From the NCBI RefSeq assembly GCF_014138435.1, contig NZ_JACJIM010000002.1, positions 434,001 through 498,000 of the forward strand: 64,000 nt of DNA, given 5' to 3'. Below, piece by piece: positions 44,299 to 53,190 of this stretch. The stretch's first letter is position 1. Each line of letters starts with the position of its first letter. This DNA comes from Methylobacterium fujisawaense (GTDB lineage: Bacteria > Pseudomonadota > Alphaproteobacteria > Rhizobiales > Beijerinckiaceae). The notes beneath the pieces are model-generated. The model was not told where the DNA came from. It worked only from the letters and a program-made list of their open reading frames with translations, and made no database searches. A program made the position numbers and the translations under genes.

Positions 44299-45180
44299 AT
44301 GGAACTTCGGCATCTCCGCTATTTCGTGGCTGTCGCCAAATATCTGAGCTTCACGGCCGCCGCAGAGAGCCTCGGCGTGGCGCAACCACCCCTCAGCCAG
44401 CAGATCCGCGACCTGGAGGATGAGATCGGCACTGCCCTCTTCGAGCGGACCACGCGGCGGGTGACGCTGACCCGGGCCGGCCACGATTTCCACGTCCAGG
44501 CGCTCGACATTCTGGAGCGGGCCGGCGAAGCGGTGGAACGGGCCCGTGCCATCGGCGCAGGCACCGCCGGCATCATCAACATCGGCCTGACCGGCTCGAT
44601 GTTGGCCGGCCCGCTCGGCCCGGCGCTCCGGGACTTCGCCCGCACCTATCCGGCGGTCGATCTCCGAATCCACGAGATGTCGCCGGATCGGCAGATCGCG
44701 ATGCTGAAGTCCGGTCAGACCGACCTGAGCTTCCTGCGGTGCCCCCCGGAGGATGCCGATCTAATCCGCGTCTGCGCGTGGACCGAGACCGTACGGGTCG
44801 TCCTGCCGAGGGGCCACCGCTTGGCGACGGGCGCGCTCCGCCTCTCCGACCTTCGCGACGAGCGATTCGTCTTCCTGCGGCTCTCGGATTCCCTGTTCGC
44901 CAACTACCTGTGGGATTGCTGCGCAGAGGCCGGGTTCGTCCCCTCCATCACCTATCAGGCCGTCGAGGCGGCCTCGTTGACGAGCTTGGTGGCATCGGGG
45001 CTCGGCATCGCCATCATCCCGGAATTCGTCGCCCGTCTGGCGCATGCGGATGTGGTCTACAGGCCCCTCGAAGGGCCGCCCATCCGCGCCGACGTCTTCG
45101 CGTTGTGGATGGCCCCGAAGGCTCCGCTGATCGCCAATTTCGTCGATCTGGTTCGCAGCGGCCCGGCGCCCGCCGATTAG
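44299..45180 (+). CDS. LysR-family transcriptional regulator
   Basis: 293 residues. The HTH is MELRHLRYFVAVAKYLSFTAAAESLGVAQPPLSQQIRDLEDEIGTALFER, the standard LysR start, close to the BenM/CatM/CbbR branch. The effector domain follows: INIGLTGSMLAGPLGPALRDFARTYPAVDLRIHEM and EAASLTSLVASGLGIAIIPEF. It is divergent from dctA-allE-allA with 173 bp between starts, so regulation of that group is the simplest reading, with a small organic acid as likely effector. Confidence 0.92.
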   Translation: MELRHLRYFVAVAKYLSFTAAAESLGVAQPPLSQQIRDLEDEIGTALFERTTRRVTLTRAGHDFHVQALDILERAGEAVERARAIGAGTAGIINIGLTGSMLAGPLGPALRDFARTYPAVDLRIHEMSPDRQIAMLKSGQTDLSFLRCPPEDADLIRVCAWTETVRVVLPRGHRLATGALRLSDLRDERFVFLRLSDSLFANYLWDCCAEAGFVPSITYQAVEAASLTSLVASGLGIAIIPEFVARLAHADVVYRPLEGPPIRADVFALWMAPKAPLIANFVDLVRSGPAPAD

Positions 45181-45413
45181 GCAAATCGCCCGGGAATCCG
45201 CGACGGGTCGTGCGCCCGAGGCCCAAACGCGTGTCCATCGGGACGCGGCGAGCGGAAATGTGCCCGCGCTGAGCCGCAGCCGCGGCTTGTCGACAGGTCG
45301 ATGCATTTTCGTGCAGGTAAGATCTTATATTCGCCTTCTTTTTTGCCGGACATATTCCCGAAACGAGTCTGATACGCTATTGCAACACTCGGTACGGAGC
45401 GCTCGCGGCCACA

Positions 45414-47228
45414 ATGCCTTCCCAATTCATTCGCTCAGCGACCTGGGCGCCGACGATTGCTTTGTCGTGGTTCTGGGGGCTCGGATTTTTCTACGCGATC
45501 CACGTGACCCTCACGTATGGATGGCTCGGGTTTCTTGCCTTCGCTCTGCCGAATGCCACGGGCCTTGGCCTGTTCGGATGGCTACTCGGCGCTCCCCGGC
45601 GGCGCATCGACACGATTGTCGCGTCCGTGCAGGGTCCCTACGCCCTCCTGTTCCTCGGGGCCCAGTTCTTCGCCGTCGCCATCACGATCTTCGGCTTCGC
45701 CGCCTATGCGTGGCTTCCGCTGTTCGGCCGCGACTCCGTGGTCGGCCTGGTCGCCCTGATCCTCATCGCCTGCTCGATCGCGCATGCGGTTCCGCTGCGC
45801 GGCCTCCGGACGATCCACGGCGTCGCCCTGGTCCTCGGACTGTCGGCCTGCGCGCTGCTCTTGGTTGACCTGCCCCGGCATCCGGACGGCTGGACGGTCC
45901 CGGTCCACGCCTTCGACGAGCGCTTCTACGGTCTGGTCGTGCCCTCCCTGGTCGGCTTCCTGCTCGGCCCGTGGATGGACATCCAGCATTGGCAGCGCGC
46001 CCTCGAGATCCGGCGTTCGGGGGGATCCGTGCGGGTGGCCTATGTCACCGGCGCCGTCCTGTTCCTCGGACTGCTGACGCTCAATGCCCTACTCGCAGCG
46101 CGGGCGGGGCTCGGCGTGCCGGTCGTCTCGTCGGACGGGCTGCCGGGGGCCTATGCGGCCGTGGCGCAGGCGATCGGGCGGGAATCCGTGGCAGGTGCGA
46201 CAGCCGCCTTCGTGGTCTGGACGGCGATCGCGGCCGCCACCACGATCGACAGCTTCTACAACGCCACGCGGTGGTTCGGGACCTCGGTCACGGCGCGCAG
46301 CAATTCGCCGCTTCTCGCCTTCGTGCCGGCGGGACTCGTGTCCTCACCGGTCTGGATCCTGGGCGCGGCGCTCGCCACGGCGGCGGCGGCGATCTGGGCG
46401 AATCTCTCGCTCCTCTACCTGATGATGCCGTTCGCCACGCTCCTCGTCGGCGCGGCGGCCTGTCTCGTCTGCGAGACGCTCGGCGCGACGCGGCGGTACG
46501 ACTCGGTCCTCAACGCCATGATCGGGGCGACGGCGTGCCTGATCTTCGTCACCGGCTATCTGGCGCCGAGTTGGGCGCTCCTGGCCATCGCGCCGCTCAT
46601 CGGGCTGATCGGTGCCCTGCCGATGATCGCACAGATCCTCGGATGGCGCGCAACGCAGCCGGCCGACCAGTTGATTCCGGCGGCGGAGCGGGCGCCGCGG
46701 GCGGCGCCCGTGCCCGTCGCGCTCGACCGGCCCGACACCGTCGCCTCCCACGGCTTCGACGGCCACTGGTTCGTCCTGCGCCTGATTCCGACCTATGACG
46801 ATACGAATTCGGTCGGAAACGTCTATTTCGCCAATTACGTGCGCTGGGTCGGCAAGGCGCGCGAATTGTTCTTCAACGTCTGCATGCCGGATTTCGACCT
46901 GAAATCGACGGATTTCTACATCCTGACGAAGTCCTTCCATCACGACTTCCGGCGGGAGGCCATGGAGTTCGAGCCCGTCACCGTCCGGATCTCCATCGCG
47001 AGCCACAACCGGAAATTCGTGACCTTGGCGCACGAGATCCACAGCGAGGTCAACGGCCTGCTCGGCCGCGGCGAGCAGTCGCTGATGTTCGTGGATACCG
47101 TCCACTACCGGCCCCTCGATATCCCGCGCACCATCGTCGAGGGCTTCCTGCCCTACTGGCCGAAGGTGTCGCCCCACGCGGTCACGGGCGAGCCCAGCCC
47201 GGCCGGCGTGGCGCCCCTCGGCGCCTGA
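45414..47228 (+). CDS. membrane transporter-like domain fused to hotdog acyl-CoA thioesterase-like domain
   Basis: 604 residues. The first about 410 residues contain some 11-12 hydrophobic helices. A motif GPWMDIQHWQRALEIRRSGG near 185-204 recalls the solute:sodium symporter family QRxxA signature, although the N-terminus is short for that family. A polar linker (residues about 415-445) leads to a single hotdog domain (about 448-590): LRLIPTYDDTNSVGNVYFANYVRWVGKARELFF, with the Asp in the position used by YbgC/4HBT thioesterases, and HDFRREAMEFEPVTVRISI. The hotdog end faces the cytoplasm if the helix count is even. Substrate unknown. An AT-rich leader precedes it. Confidence 0.78.
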   Translation: MPSQFIRSATWAPTIALSWFWGLGFFYAIHVTLTYGWLGFLAFALPNATGLGLFGWLLGAPRRRIDTIVASVQGPYALLFLGAQFFAVAITIFGFAAYAWLPLFGRDSVVGLVALILIACSIAHAVPLRGLRTIHGVALVLGLSACALLLVDLPRHPDGWTVPVHAFDERFYGLVVPSLVGFLLGPWMDIQHWQRALEIRRSGGSVRVAYVTGAVLFLGLLTLNALLAARAGLGVPVVSSDGLPGAYAAVAQAIGRESVAGATAAFVVWTAIAAATTIDSFYNATRWFGTSVTARSNSPLLAFVPAGLVSSPVWILGAALATAAAAIWANLSLLYLMMPFATLLVGAAACLVCETLGATRRYDSVLNAMIGATACLIFVTGYLAPSWALLAIAPLIGLIGALPMIAQILGWRATQPADQLIPAAERAPRAAPVPVALDRPDTVASHGFDGHWFVLRLIPTYDDTNSVGNVYFANYVRWVGKARELFFNVCMPDFDLKSTDFYILTKSFHHDFRREAMEFEPVTVRISIASHNRKFVTLAHEIHSEVNGLLGRGEQSLMFVDTVHYRPLDIPRTIVEGFLPYWPKVSPHAVTGEPSPAGVAPLGA

Positions 47229-47235
47229 CGGCACC

Positions 47236-49617
47236 TCACGCCGCCTGGACGGCGGTCGGAAGCAACTTGCGGCTGCGCGCGAGAACCGCCGCCTGCTCGG
47301 CCGGCAGCGGCTTGCTGAAGAGATAGCCCTGGAATTCGTGGCATCCCTGGTCGAGCAGGCAGATCCGCTGCGCGTCCGTCTCGACCCCTTCCGCCGTGAT
47401 CGTCATGTCGAGGCGCGTCGCCATGTCGATGATGGCCCGCACGATCGCGGCGGCGCTGCCCTCGTGCGGCAGGTCGCGGACGAAGCTCTGGTCGATCTTG
47501 ATCTTGTCGAAGGCGATCCGGCGCAGATAGCTGAGACTCGAATAGCCGGTCCCGAAATCGTCCAGGGACAGGCGCACGCCCATCTCACGCAGCCTGGACA
47601 GGGTGGCGTTGATCGCCGGCGTCGCCTCCAGGAACACCGACTCGGTGACCTCCAGTTCCAGGCGGGCGGCGGCCAGTCCACTCGTCCGCAAGGCAGAGCG
47701 CACGAGGTGCGGCAGATCCGAATGCCGGAACTGGCGGGGGGAGAGGTTGACGGCGATCCGGACATCCTCCGGCCAGCCGGCGGCGATCCGGCAGGCCTCT
47801 CGGAGGATCCATTCCCCGAGGGGGATGATGACGCCGGTCTCCTCGGCGAGTGGAATGAAGTCGCCCGGCGAGACGAAGCCCCGTGCGGGATGCTTCCACC
47901 GCAGGAGTGCTTCGAAACCACCCACGCGGCACTCCTTGGCCGACACGATCGGCTGGAAGTAGAGGACGAACTCGTTCCGATCGAGCGCGCCCCGCAGATC
48001 GGACGTCAGGGCGCGCCGCGCCTCGATCCGCTCGTCCATCTCGGCTTCGTAGAACCGGTAACCGTTCCGCCCCTCGCTCTTCATGCGGTAGAGAGCGAGA
48101 TCGGCCCGCCGCATGATCTCCTGGCATCCGTCCTGCGGCGCGATGGCGATCCCGATGCTGACGCTGACGGTCAGCCGAATGCCGTCGACGGTGAATGGCG
48201 AGGCGAGCGCCTCGACGATGCCGCTCGCCAGGGACTCGATGGCGTGCAGGTCCCGGGCGCTCCGCCCGGCCGCGAGCACCGCGAACTCGTCGCCCGCGAG
48301 GCGGGCGAGTTGCACGTCGGCGCTCTCGAAGCCCCGCAGCCGCTCGGCCACGGCTGTGAGGAGCTTGTCGCCGACGGCGTGGCCGAACGTGTCGTTGACG
48401 CTCTTGAACTCGTCGAGGTCGAGGGCGAGCACGGCGAACCGGTCGCCCTGCGCGAGTCGTGCCCGGGCCGTCTCCTGAAGCTGGTGGAACAGAACCCGGT
48501 TGGGGAGATCGGTCAGGGAATCGTGCAGGGCGAGATAGGACAGGCGCTCCTCGGAGCGCCGCTTCTCGGTCACATCGGAGCCGACGCCGCGATAGCCTGA
48601 GAACACGCCGGCCCGGTTGAAGGTCGGCTTTCCGGAGAGGCACCAGGTCCGCCGCTCACCGGCAATGTCGAGTTGCAGGTGGAGATTCCGGAAGACGCGC
48701 CGCTTCGCGATGCAGCTCCAGAGAGCCGTGCTCGAATGGCTCTTGGGCGGCGCCAACGGCGGGAGCAGCAGGCGTTCCAGCGGCAGGCCCATGAGCTGTC
48801 GCTCGGAGGAACCGGCGACCTCGATCAGGCGCGGCGAGACGTGCTGCAGCCGCAGGTCGGCATCCGTCTCCCAGAGCCAATCGCTGGCACTCTCCTCGAA
48901 CTCGTTGAGCAGGAGATGGGTGAATTCCTGCTGCCGCTCCAGCTCGATCTGCGCGATGACGCGCATCGTGAGCAGACGGCTGAGGTGCAGGATCGTGAAG
49001 CAGATGAAGCTCGCATAGAAGAACAGCAGAACGCCGACATAGATGTAGAAGGCCTCGCCCGTCGCCGCGAGGGCGATGAACGAGCCGAGGATGATCAGGC
49101 CGGCATACCCGATGGCGACTCGGGGCAGCACCGCCGCGCTCATCCCCGTCGCGATCAGGCCCGCCATGCTGGAGGCAATCAGGAGCCGCCCATTCGGATC
49201 GGCCCCGGCGAACAGCATCACCGGGATGGAGGCCAGGAGAAGGCCATAGATCTGCGCGGCGAGGACGAGCCGCTTGACGAAGGAGGATGGCACCTCGAGC
49301 GGCTTGGGCTGCGAGCGCCAGCGCCAGCACTGCCGGAGTGAGACGACCGCCAGCGGCAGGACGAGGGCTTCCAGGCCCGCGAGATAGGCGCGGTTCCCGG
49401 GCTGCCAGAACAGGTAGACGATGACCTGTACGACGCTCAGGCTCACGAGAATCGTGAAGGGCACCAGACGAAGGGCGACGTCGAGCTGCTCGATCCGCGC
49501 GCGTGCCCTGAGGTTCGCGTCGAGTGGATCAGCCTTGCGATCGGTATCGATCAGGAAAGAAATCAGCATCTCCCGCGACACAAATGCTCGTTGCAAAACC
49601 GTTACGATCAAGAACAC
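47236..49617 (-). CDS. membrane PAS-GGDEF-EAL cyclic di-GMP protein
   Basis: Up to 793 residues; a start 16 codons later (49569) is also possible. About six hydrophobic segments (residues 50-230) form the sensor. A PAS domain follows (ASDWLWETDADLRLQHVSPRLIEVAG, about 250-350). The GGDEF domain has RLAGDEFAVLAAG at about residue 439, AGDEF in place of GGDEF, a change many active cyclases carry, and the i-site RxxD is not obvious. The EAL domain begins near GFEALLRWKHPARG (about 567) and keeps the metal ligands in DDFGTGYSSLSYL and EGVETDAQR. It makes or degrades c-di-GMP, likely affecting motility and biofilm. It converges with the transporter-thioesterase gene. Confidence 0.92.
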   Translation of the reverse strand: MFLIVTVLQRAFVSREMLISFLIDTDRKADPLDANLRARARIEQLDVALRLVPFTILVSLSVVQVIVYLFWQPGNRAYLAGLEALVLPLAVVSLRQCWRWRSQPKPLEVPSSFVKRLVLAAQIYGLLLASIPVMLFAGADPNGRLLIASSMAGLIATGMSAAVLPRVAIGYAGLIILGSFIALAATGEAFYIYVGVLLFFYASFICFTILHLSRLLTMRVIAQIELERQQEFTHLLLNEFEESASDWLWETDADLRLQHVSPRLIEVAGSSERQLMGLPLERLLLPPLAPPKSHSSTALWSCIAKRRVFRNLHLQLDIAGERRTWCLSGKPTFNRAGVFSGYRGVGSDVTEKRRSEERLSYLALHDSLTDLPNRVLFHQLQETARARLAQGDRFAVLALDLDEFKSVNDTFGHAVGDKLLTAVAERLRGFESADVQLARLAGDEFAVLAAGRSARDLHAIESLASGIVEALASPFTVDGIRLTVSVSIGIAIAPQDGCQEIMRRADLALYRMKSEGRNGYRFYEAEMDERIEARRALTSDLRGALDRNEFVLYFQPIVSAKECRVGGFEALLRWKHPARGFVSPGDFIPLAEETGVIIPLGEWILREACRIAAGWPEDVRIAVNLSPRQFRHSDLPHLVRSALRTSGLAAARLELEVTESVFLEATPAINATLSRLREMGVRLSLDDFGTGYSSLSYLRRIAFDKIKIDQSFVRDLPHEGSAAAIVRAIIDMATRLDMTITAEGVETDAQRICLLDQGCHEFQGYLFSKPLPAEQAAVLARSRKLLPTAVQAA

Positions 49618-49893
49618 CGGATATCAGCGCTTAGATGCATACGAATTGGTTCGCCCGCACAAGTTCAACTTGCTAGATGGTGAACAATTCGTAAATTCCG
49701 GCCTGGAGTTCGGCAGCCGCCCCTCCGGTGATCACGGCGCCCAGGCGGCGGTGTCCGGGCCAGGCGACCGTCGTTGCGCCATTTGCCGGGGGCGGGACGG
49801 AGGGCCGTCCCTCGCATCGACCGGGCGACGGCGCTAAGAGGCCCCGATGCCTCGATCGCGGCCCATCCGGCGCCGTCCGCAGCTCCGAGCAGG

Positions 49894-51525
49894 ATGAAGC
49901 AGACCATGCCCCAATCGCTGGGTCTCAACCGCATATTGGGCGGTGCCATCGGGATCATCGCGCTGGTCTCGGTCCTCAGCAGCGGTGCGGTCCTGGTTAC
50001 GGGCGATCAATTGCGGGACGCGACGGACGCGCGAAGCCGGTCAAACCAGCTGGTTCGCGCCCTCGACAGCTTCCGCGCGGCCATGCTCAACCAGGAAACC
50101 GGGTTGCGCGGCTACCTGATCACGGGGCGCGACGGCAGCCTGGAACCGTACCGAGCCGGCCGTCAGACGCTGGACGAGGCGATCGACCGGCTGAGGGGCC
50201 TCGTCGGTCAGGATGCGGAGCGGACACGCCTGCTCGCCGCCGCAGTGGCGGCGGCTCGCAGCTGGCAGACCGAGGTCGGCGAGGCGGCCATCCGCATGGC
50301 GGCCGATCCGGCGAAACGGGCCGAGGCGGTCCGCATCGAAGCCGACGGTCAGGGCAAGCAGCTGTTCGATACCTTCCGCGAGAAGCTGTCGGCCATCGAA
50401 GGCCTCGAAGAGGTGGTACGGACGGCTCTGGCCGAGCGCGTGGCCCGGGGCGAGCGCAACGAGAGCATCGCCCTGTGGGGCGGAACGCTCATCACCCTCC
50501 TGATCTGCCTGGGGATCGGAATCGCCATTAACCGCCTCATCGTCCAGCCGCTGGTGCGCGTGATGGCCTTCGTCGGCCGCGTCGGCGAGGGCGACCTGTC
50601 CAGCCAGTTGGCTGTTCGCGCCGGTGGTGAAGTGGGCCGACTTTCAGCGACGCTGAACACGATGGTTGCGGGTCTGTCGGATCTGGCGCGGACCAACCGG
50701 GCGGCGACGGCGGATCTGAACGCGGCGGCGGCAGAGATCCGCGCCTCGGCGCAGGAGCAGGCGGCCTCGGTGGAGCAGCAATTCGCGGCGGTGCAGGAGA
50801 CGGCGGCGACGGTCGACGAGATCACCCATTCGGGCGCGCAGATCAGCAAGCGGGCCACCGAGGTGATCGCCACCGCCCAGGCGACCGCGCAGACCTCCCG
50901 CCAGGGCCTGCGCGCCGTGTCCGACACCGCCAAGGCCATGGAGGCGATCCGCGAGCAGGCGGAGGCGGTGGCCGGCAACATCGTCAGCTTGTCGGAAAAG
51001 ACCCAGACGATCGGCGACATCATCGAGACGGTCAACGACATCTCGGAGCGCACGCACCTGCTGGCGCTCAACGCCGCCATCGAGGCGGCGGCGGCCGGCG
51101 AGAGCGGGCGCAGCTTCGCGGTGGTCGCCTCCGAGATGAAGCTCCTGGCCGATCAGGCCAAGGCGGCCACCGGCCAGGTGCGGGGGATCCTGGGCGAGAT
51201 CCAGCGGGGCATCAACACCTCGGTGATGCTCACCGAGGAGGCGGTCAAGCGCGCCGCCGCCGGCAAGACGCGCTCGGACACGACGCAGCGGACCATCGAG
51301 GAGATCACCGCCCGGGTGGAGGAGAACGTCCAGACCTTCCAGCAGATCGTCGCCTCGACCAACCAGCAGCAGCTCGGCATCGAGCAGGTGATGGGCGCGC
51401 TCCAGAACATCCGCCAGGCCAGCCAGCAGACTGCGGCCGGCACCCGGCAGGTCGAGGCCGCCTCCGCCAACCTCACCGAACTCGCCCAGGCCCTCATGGC
51501 CCTCGCCGAACGCTACCGGAACTGA
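49894..51525 (+). CDS. methyl-accepting chemotaxis protein with CHASE3-type sensor
   Basis: 543 residues from the ATG at 49894; an ATG at 49906 is an alternative. TM1 is at about 14-36. A CHASE3-like helical sensor follows, with [38 protein letters not shown], the family hallmark. TM2 is at about 190-212, then HAMP ([20 protein letters not shown]). The signalling hairpin near residues 375-400 is [20 protein letters not shown]. It is divergent from the GGDEF-EAL gene, giving a motility/second-messenger pair. It has no CheB/CheR pentapeptide tail. Ligand unknown. Confidence 0.92.
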   Translation: MKQTMPQSLGLNRILGGAIGIIALVSVLSSGAVLVTGDQLRDATDARSRSNQLVRALDSFRAAMLNQETGLRGYLITGRDGSLEPYRAGRQTLDEAIDRLRGLVGQDAERTRLLAAAVAAARSWQTEVGEAAIRMAADPAKRAEAVRIEADGQGKQLFDTFREKLSAIEGLEEVVRTALAERVARGERNESIALWGGTLITLLICLGIGIAINRLIVQPLVRVMAFVGRVGEGDLSSQLAVRAGGEVGRLSATLNTMVAGLSDLARTNRAATADLNAAAAEIRASAQEQAASVEQQFAAVQETAATVDEITHSGAQISKRATEVIATAQATAQTSRQGLRAVSDTAKAMEAIREQAEAVAGNIVSLSEKTQTIGDIIETVNDISERTHLLALNAAIEAAAAGESGRSFAVVASEMKLLADQAKAATGQVRGILGEIQRGINTSVMLTEEAVKRAAAGKTRSDTTQRTIEEITARVEENVQTFQQIVASTNQQQLGIEQVMGALQNIRQASQQTAAGTRQVEAASANLTELAQALMALAERYRN

Positions 51526-51625
51526 GGCGGCGCGCCCCTTGGCCGGATCGTCCAGTCCCGGTTCTGCCGACCCGGCCCTTCGCTTCGGACGGACCGAGTG
51601 GGACGAGTGTCAGGCCCGGGGCGGT

Positions 51626-51895
51626 TCAGCCGCGACGGGCGGAGCGATGGGCCGGCCGGCGGGCGCCGGCATCCGCACGCCGGCGTGCGGCCCGGACGCG
51701 CTCGATGTCGGTTATCCCGACCGGACTGGGCGGCGCGTCGCGGGTGAACGGCATGCGACTGCGGACATCGCCGTAATAGTCCGACCCCCCCATTCCGAAA
51801 CTGCCCGCAACCACGGCTCCGTCCAGGCGCGTATCGCCGGCTGCTGCGCCCGTGGCGATGAGGACGAGGACAGGGGCGGCGAGGAGGAGGCGCAT
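51626..51895 (-). CDS. small secreted hypothetical protein
   Basis: 89 residues. A signal peptide (MRLLLAAPVLVLIATGAAAG) is followed by a mature part with GSFGMGGSDYYGDVRSRMPFT and an Arg/Ala-rich C-terminus (DIERVRAARRRADAGARRPA). The longer upstream frame to 52036 is ignored because the signal peptide begins at 51895. No domain recognised. It lies 84 bp downstream of the SGNH-like gene on the same strand. Confidence 0.55.
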   Translation of the reverse strand: MRLLLAAPVLVLIATGAAAGDTRLDGAVVAGSFGMGGSDYYGDVRSRMPFTRDAPPSPVGITDIERVRAARRRADAGARRPAHRSARRG

Positions 51896-51978
51896 GGAAG
51901 CATCTGGCCGCCAATCTGCGGCAGCTTTGCGACGGTTGCCGTCACGAGCGCGTCCCGGGCTGTCGGGCCGTCTTCGGT

Positions 51979-52968
51979 TCAGGCGTCCGGGTCGCCGTGG
52001 GGGGAGCGGGTCGGACGCGGGTGCGGCTTCTGCCAACCCGTCCGCCCTTGCGCGAAGCCGACTTCAAGAAAGTGGATCAGCGGATTGACGCCTGCGGCGC
52101 GGACATCGGCGTTGGCTTCGAGATAGCCGTCGGTGCTGAACTGTCCGCTCGGGTCTCGCCCCTCGCGCCATCCCAGATCGAGGTAGTGCCGCGCCAACCC
52201 GTGGGGATACCGACACGTGTCGGCGTACCAGCTCCTGTAATATTCTTCATCGAAACCCGGGAGCGCGCTGTCCAGGTAGGGCTCGGATTTGAAGTGCGTC
52301 CGGACGTGGCTGGCGATGCGGGCGGCGACGGCCGTGTAATCCCGCAGGTAGGTGCCATCGACGAAGGCGTCATCCTCGGCCAAGCCGAAACGGGCGCCGC
52401 GCAATCCCGCAAACGGATCGAAGAACGAGACGCCGCGGCGCACGCAGACAGCGCGGAGGCAATCCGAATAGACTTCGACCGCGGCAGGGTCGCGTTCCGA
52501 TGCCTTCGCGGCAGGGGTCGGGGGTAACGCCGCCACGAGCGTATCGAGGGTCCAGGCCTGGAGGCGATCGACGATCCGGTCTGTCTGCCCGAAGAAGTCG
52601 TCGGTCGCCGCCTTCGACAGCGCCGAGCGGGCGCGGATGTCGTTGGTCCCGATGATCAGGACGGCGAGCAGAGCCGGCAGGGGCGCGCGCAACAGATCGA
52701 GGGCGCGGCCACAGGAGCGCGCCGTCGCTCCGGCGATGCCCGCGTTCAGGACGGGGCGCGGAACGATCGGTCGCGGCATGAGCGCCGCATGCGCGTCTCC
52801 GACCAGAACGATGCAGCCGCTCGGCGCAGCATCGAAGCCAGCCTGGATGTGGCCGAGCCCGTGACGTCGGAGGGCGCCGGTGCGAAACGCTCTCAAGGCC
52901 CCCGAAAAGCGCATGCGAATCTTGAACACTGCCCCCGCGTCTCGCACCGTAGGAGGTTCAGTTTTCAC
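51979..52968 (-). CDS. SGNH-fold protein, probably inactive, with C-terminal repeat domain
   Basis: 329 residues. Residues about 50-225 have the SGNH layout: block I GDAHA (58-60 where GDS is expected), block II NAGIAGATA, block III GTND (107-110), and block V DGTYL (204-208 where DxxH is expected). The nucleophile Ser is Ala59 and the catalytic His is Tyr207, so esterase activity is unlikely. Residues about 238-312 hold two repeats of the type FDEEYYRSWYAD...HYLDLGWREGRDPS and STDGYLEANADV...HFLEVGFAQGRTG, common at the ends of surface-glycan proteins. It is probably a binding or structural protein. The start may be later, at Met19. Confidence 0.72.
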   Translation of the reverse strand: MKTEPPTVRDAGAVFKIRMRFSGALRAFRTGALRRHGLGHIQAGFDAAPSGCIVLVGDAHAALMPRPIVPRPVLNAGIAGATARSCGRALDLLRAPLPALLAVLIIGTNDIRARSALSKAATDDFFGQTDRIVDRLQAWTLDTLVAALPPTPAAKASERDPAAVEVYSDCLRAVCVRRGVSFFDPFAGLRGARFGLAEDDAFVDGTYLRDYTAVAARIASHVRTHFKSEPYLDSALPGFDEEYYRSWYADTCRYPHGLARHYLDLGWREGRDPSGQFSTDGYLEANADVRAAGVNPLIHFLEVGFAQGRTGWQKPHPRPTRSPHGDPDA

Positions 52969-53190
52969 AAGTCCAGTCTTTCTCCAGCCTGCCAGCGCCT
53001 TTTGACCTCGCCCCCCCTGTCATGGGAGGGAGATCCCCAGGACGTCCGGATGATGAATGATGGCTCGCGGCGGAACCGTCTTCCGCGGCGGGCTGTTGAG
53101 GAGCCCGCTCGGTCGTGCAATGGAGCGCGCGCCCATCGGCGCCGTCGACCGCCACAATGCTTTCGCGTGCTCAGGTCCTTGTCCGATCCT

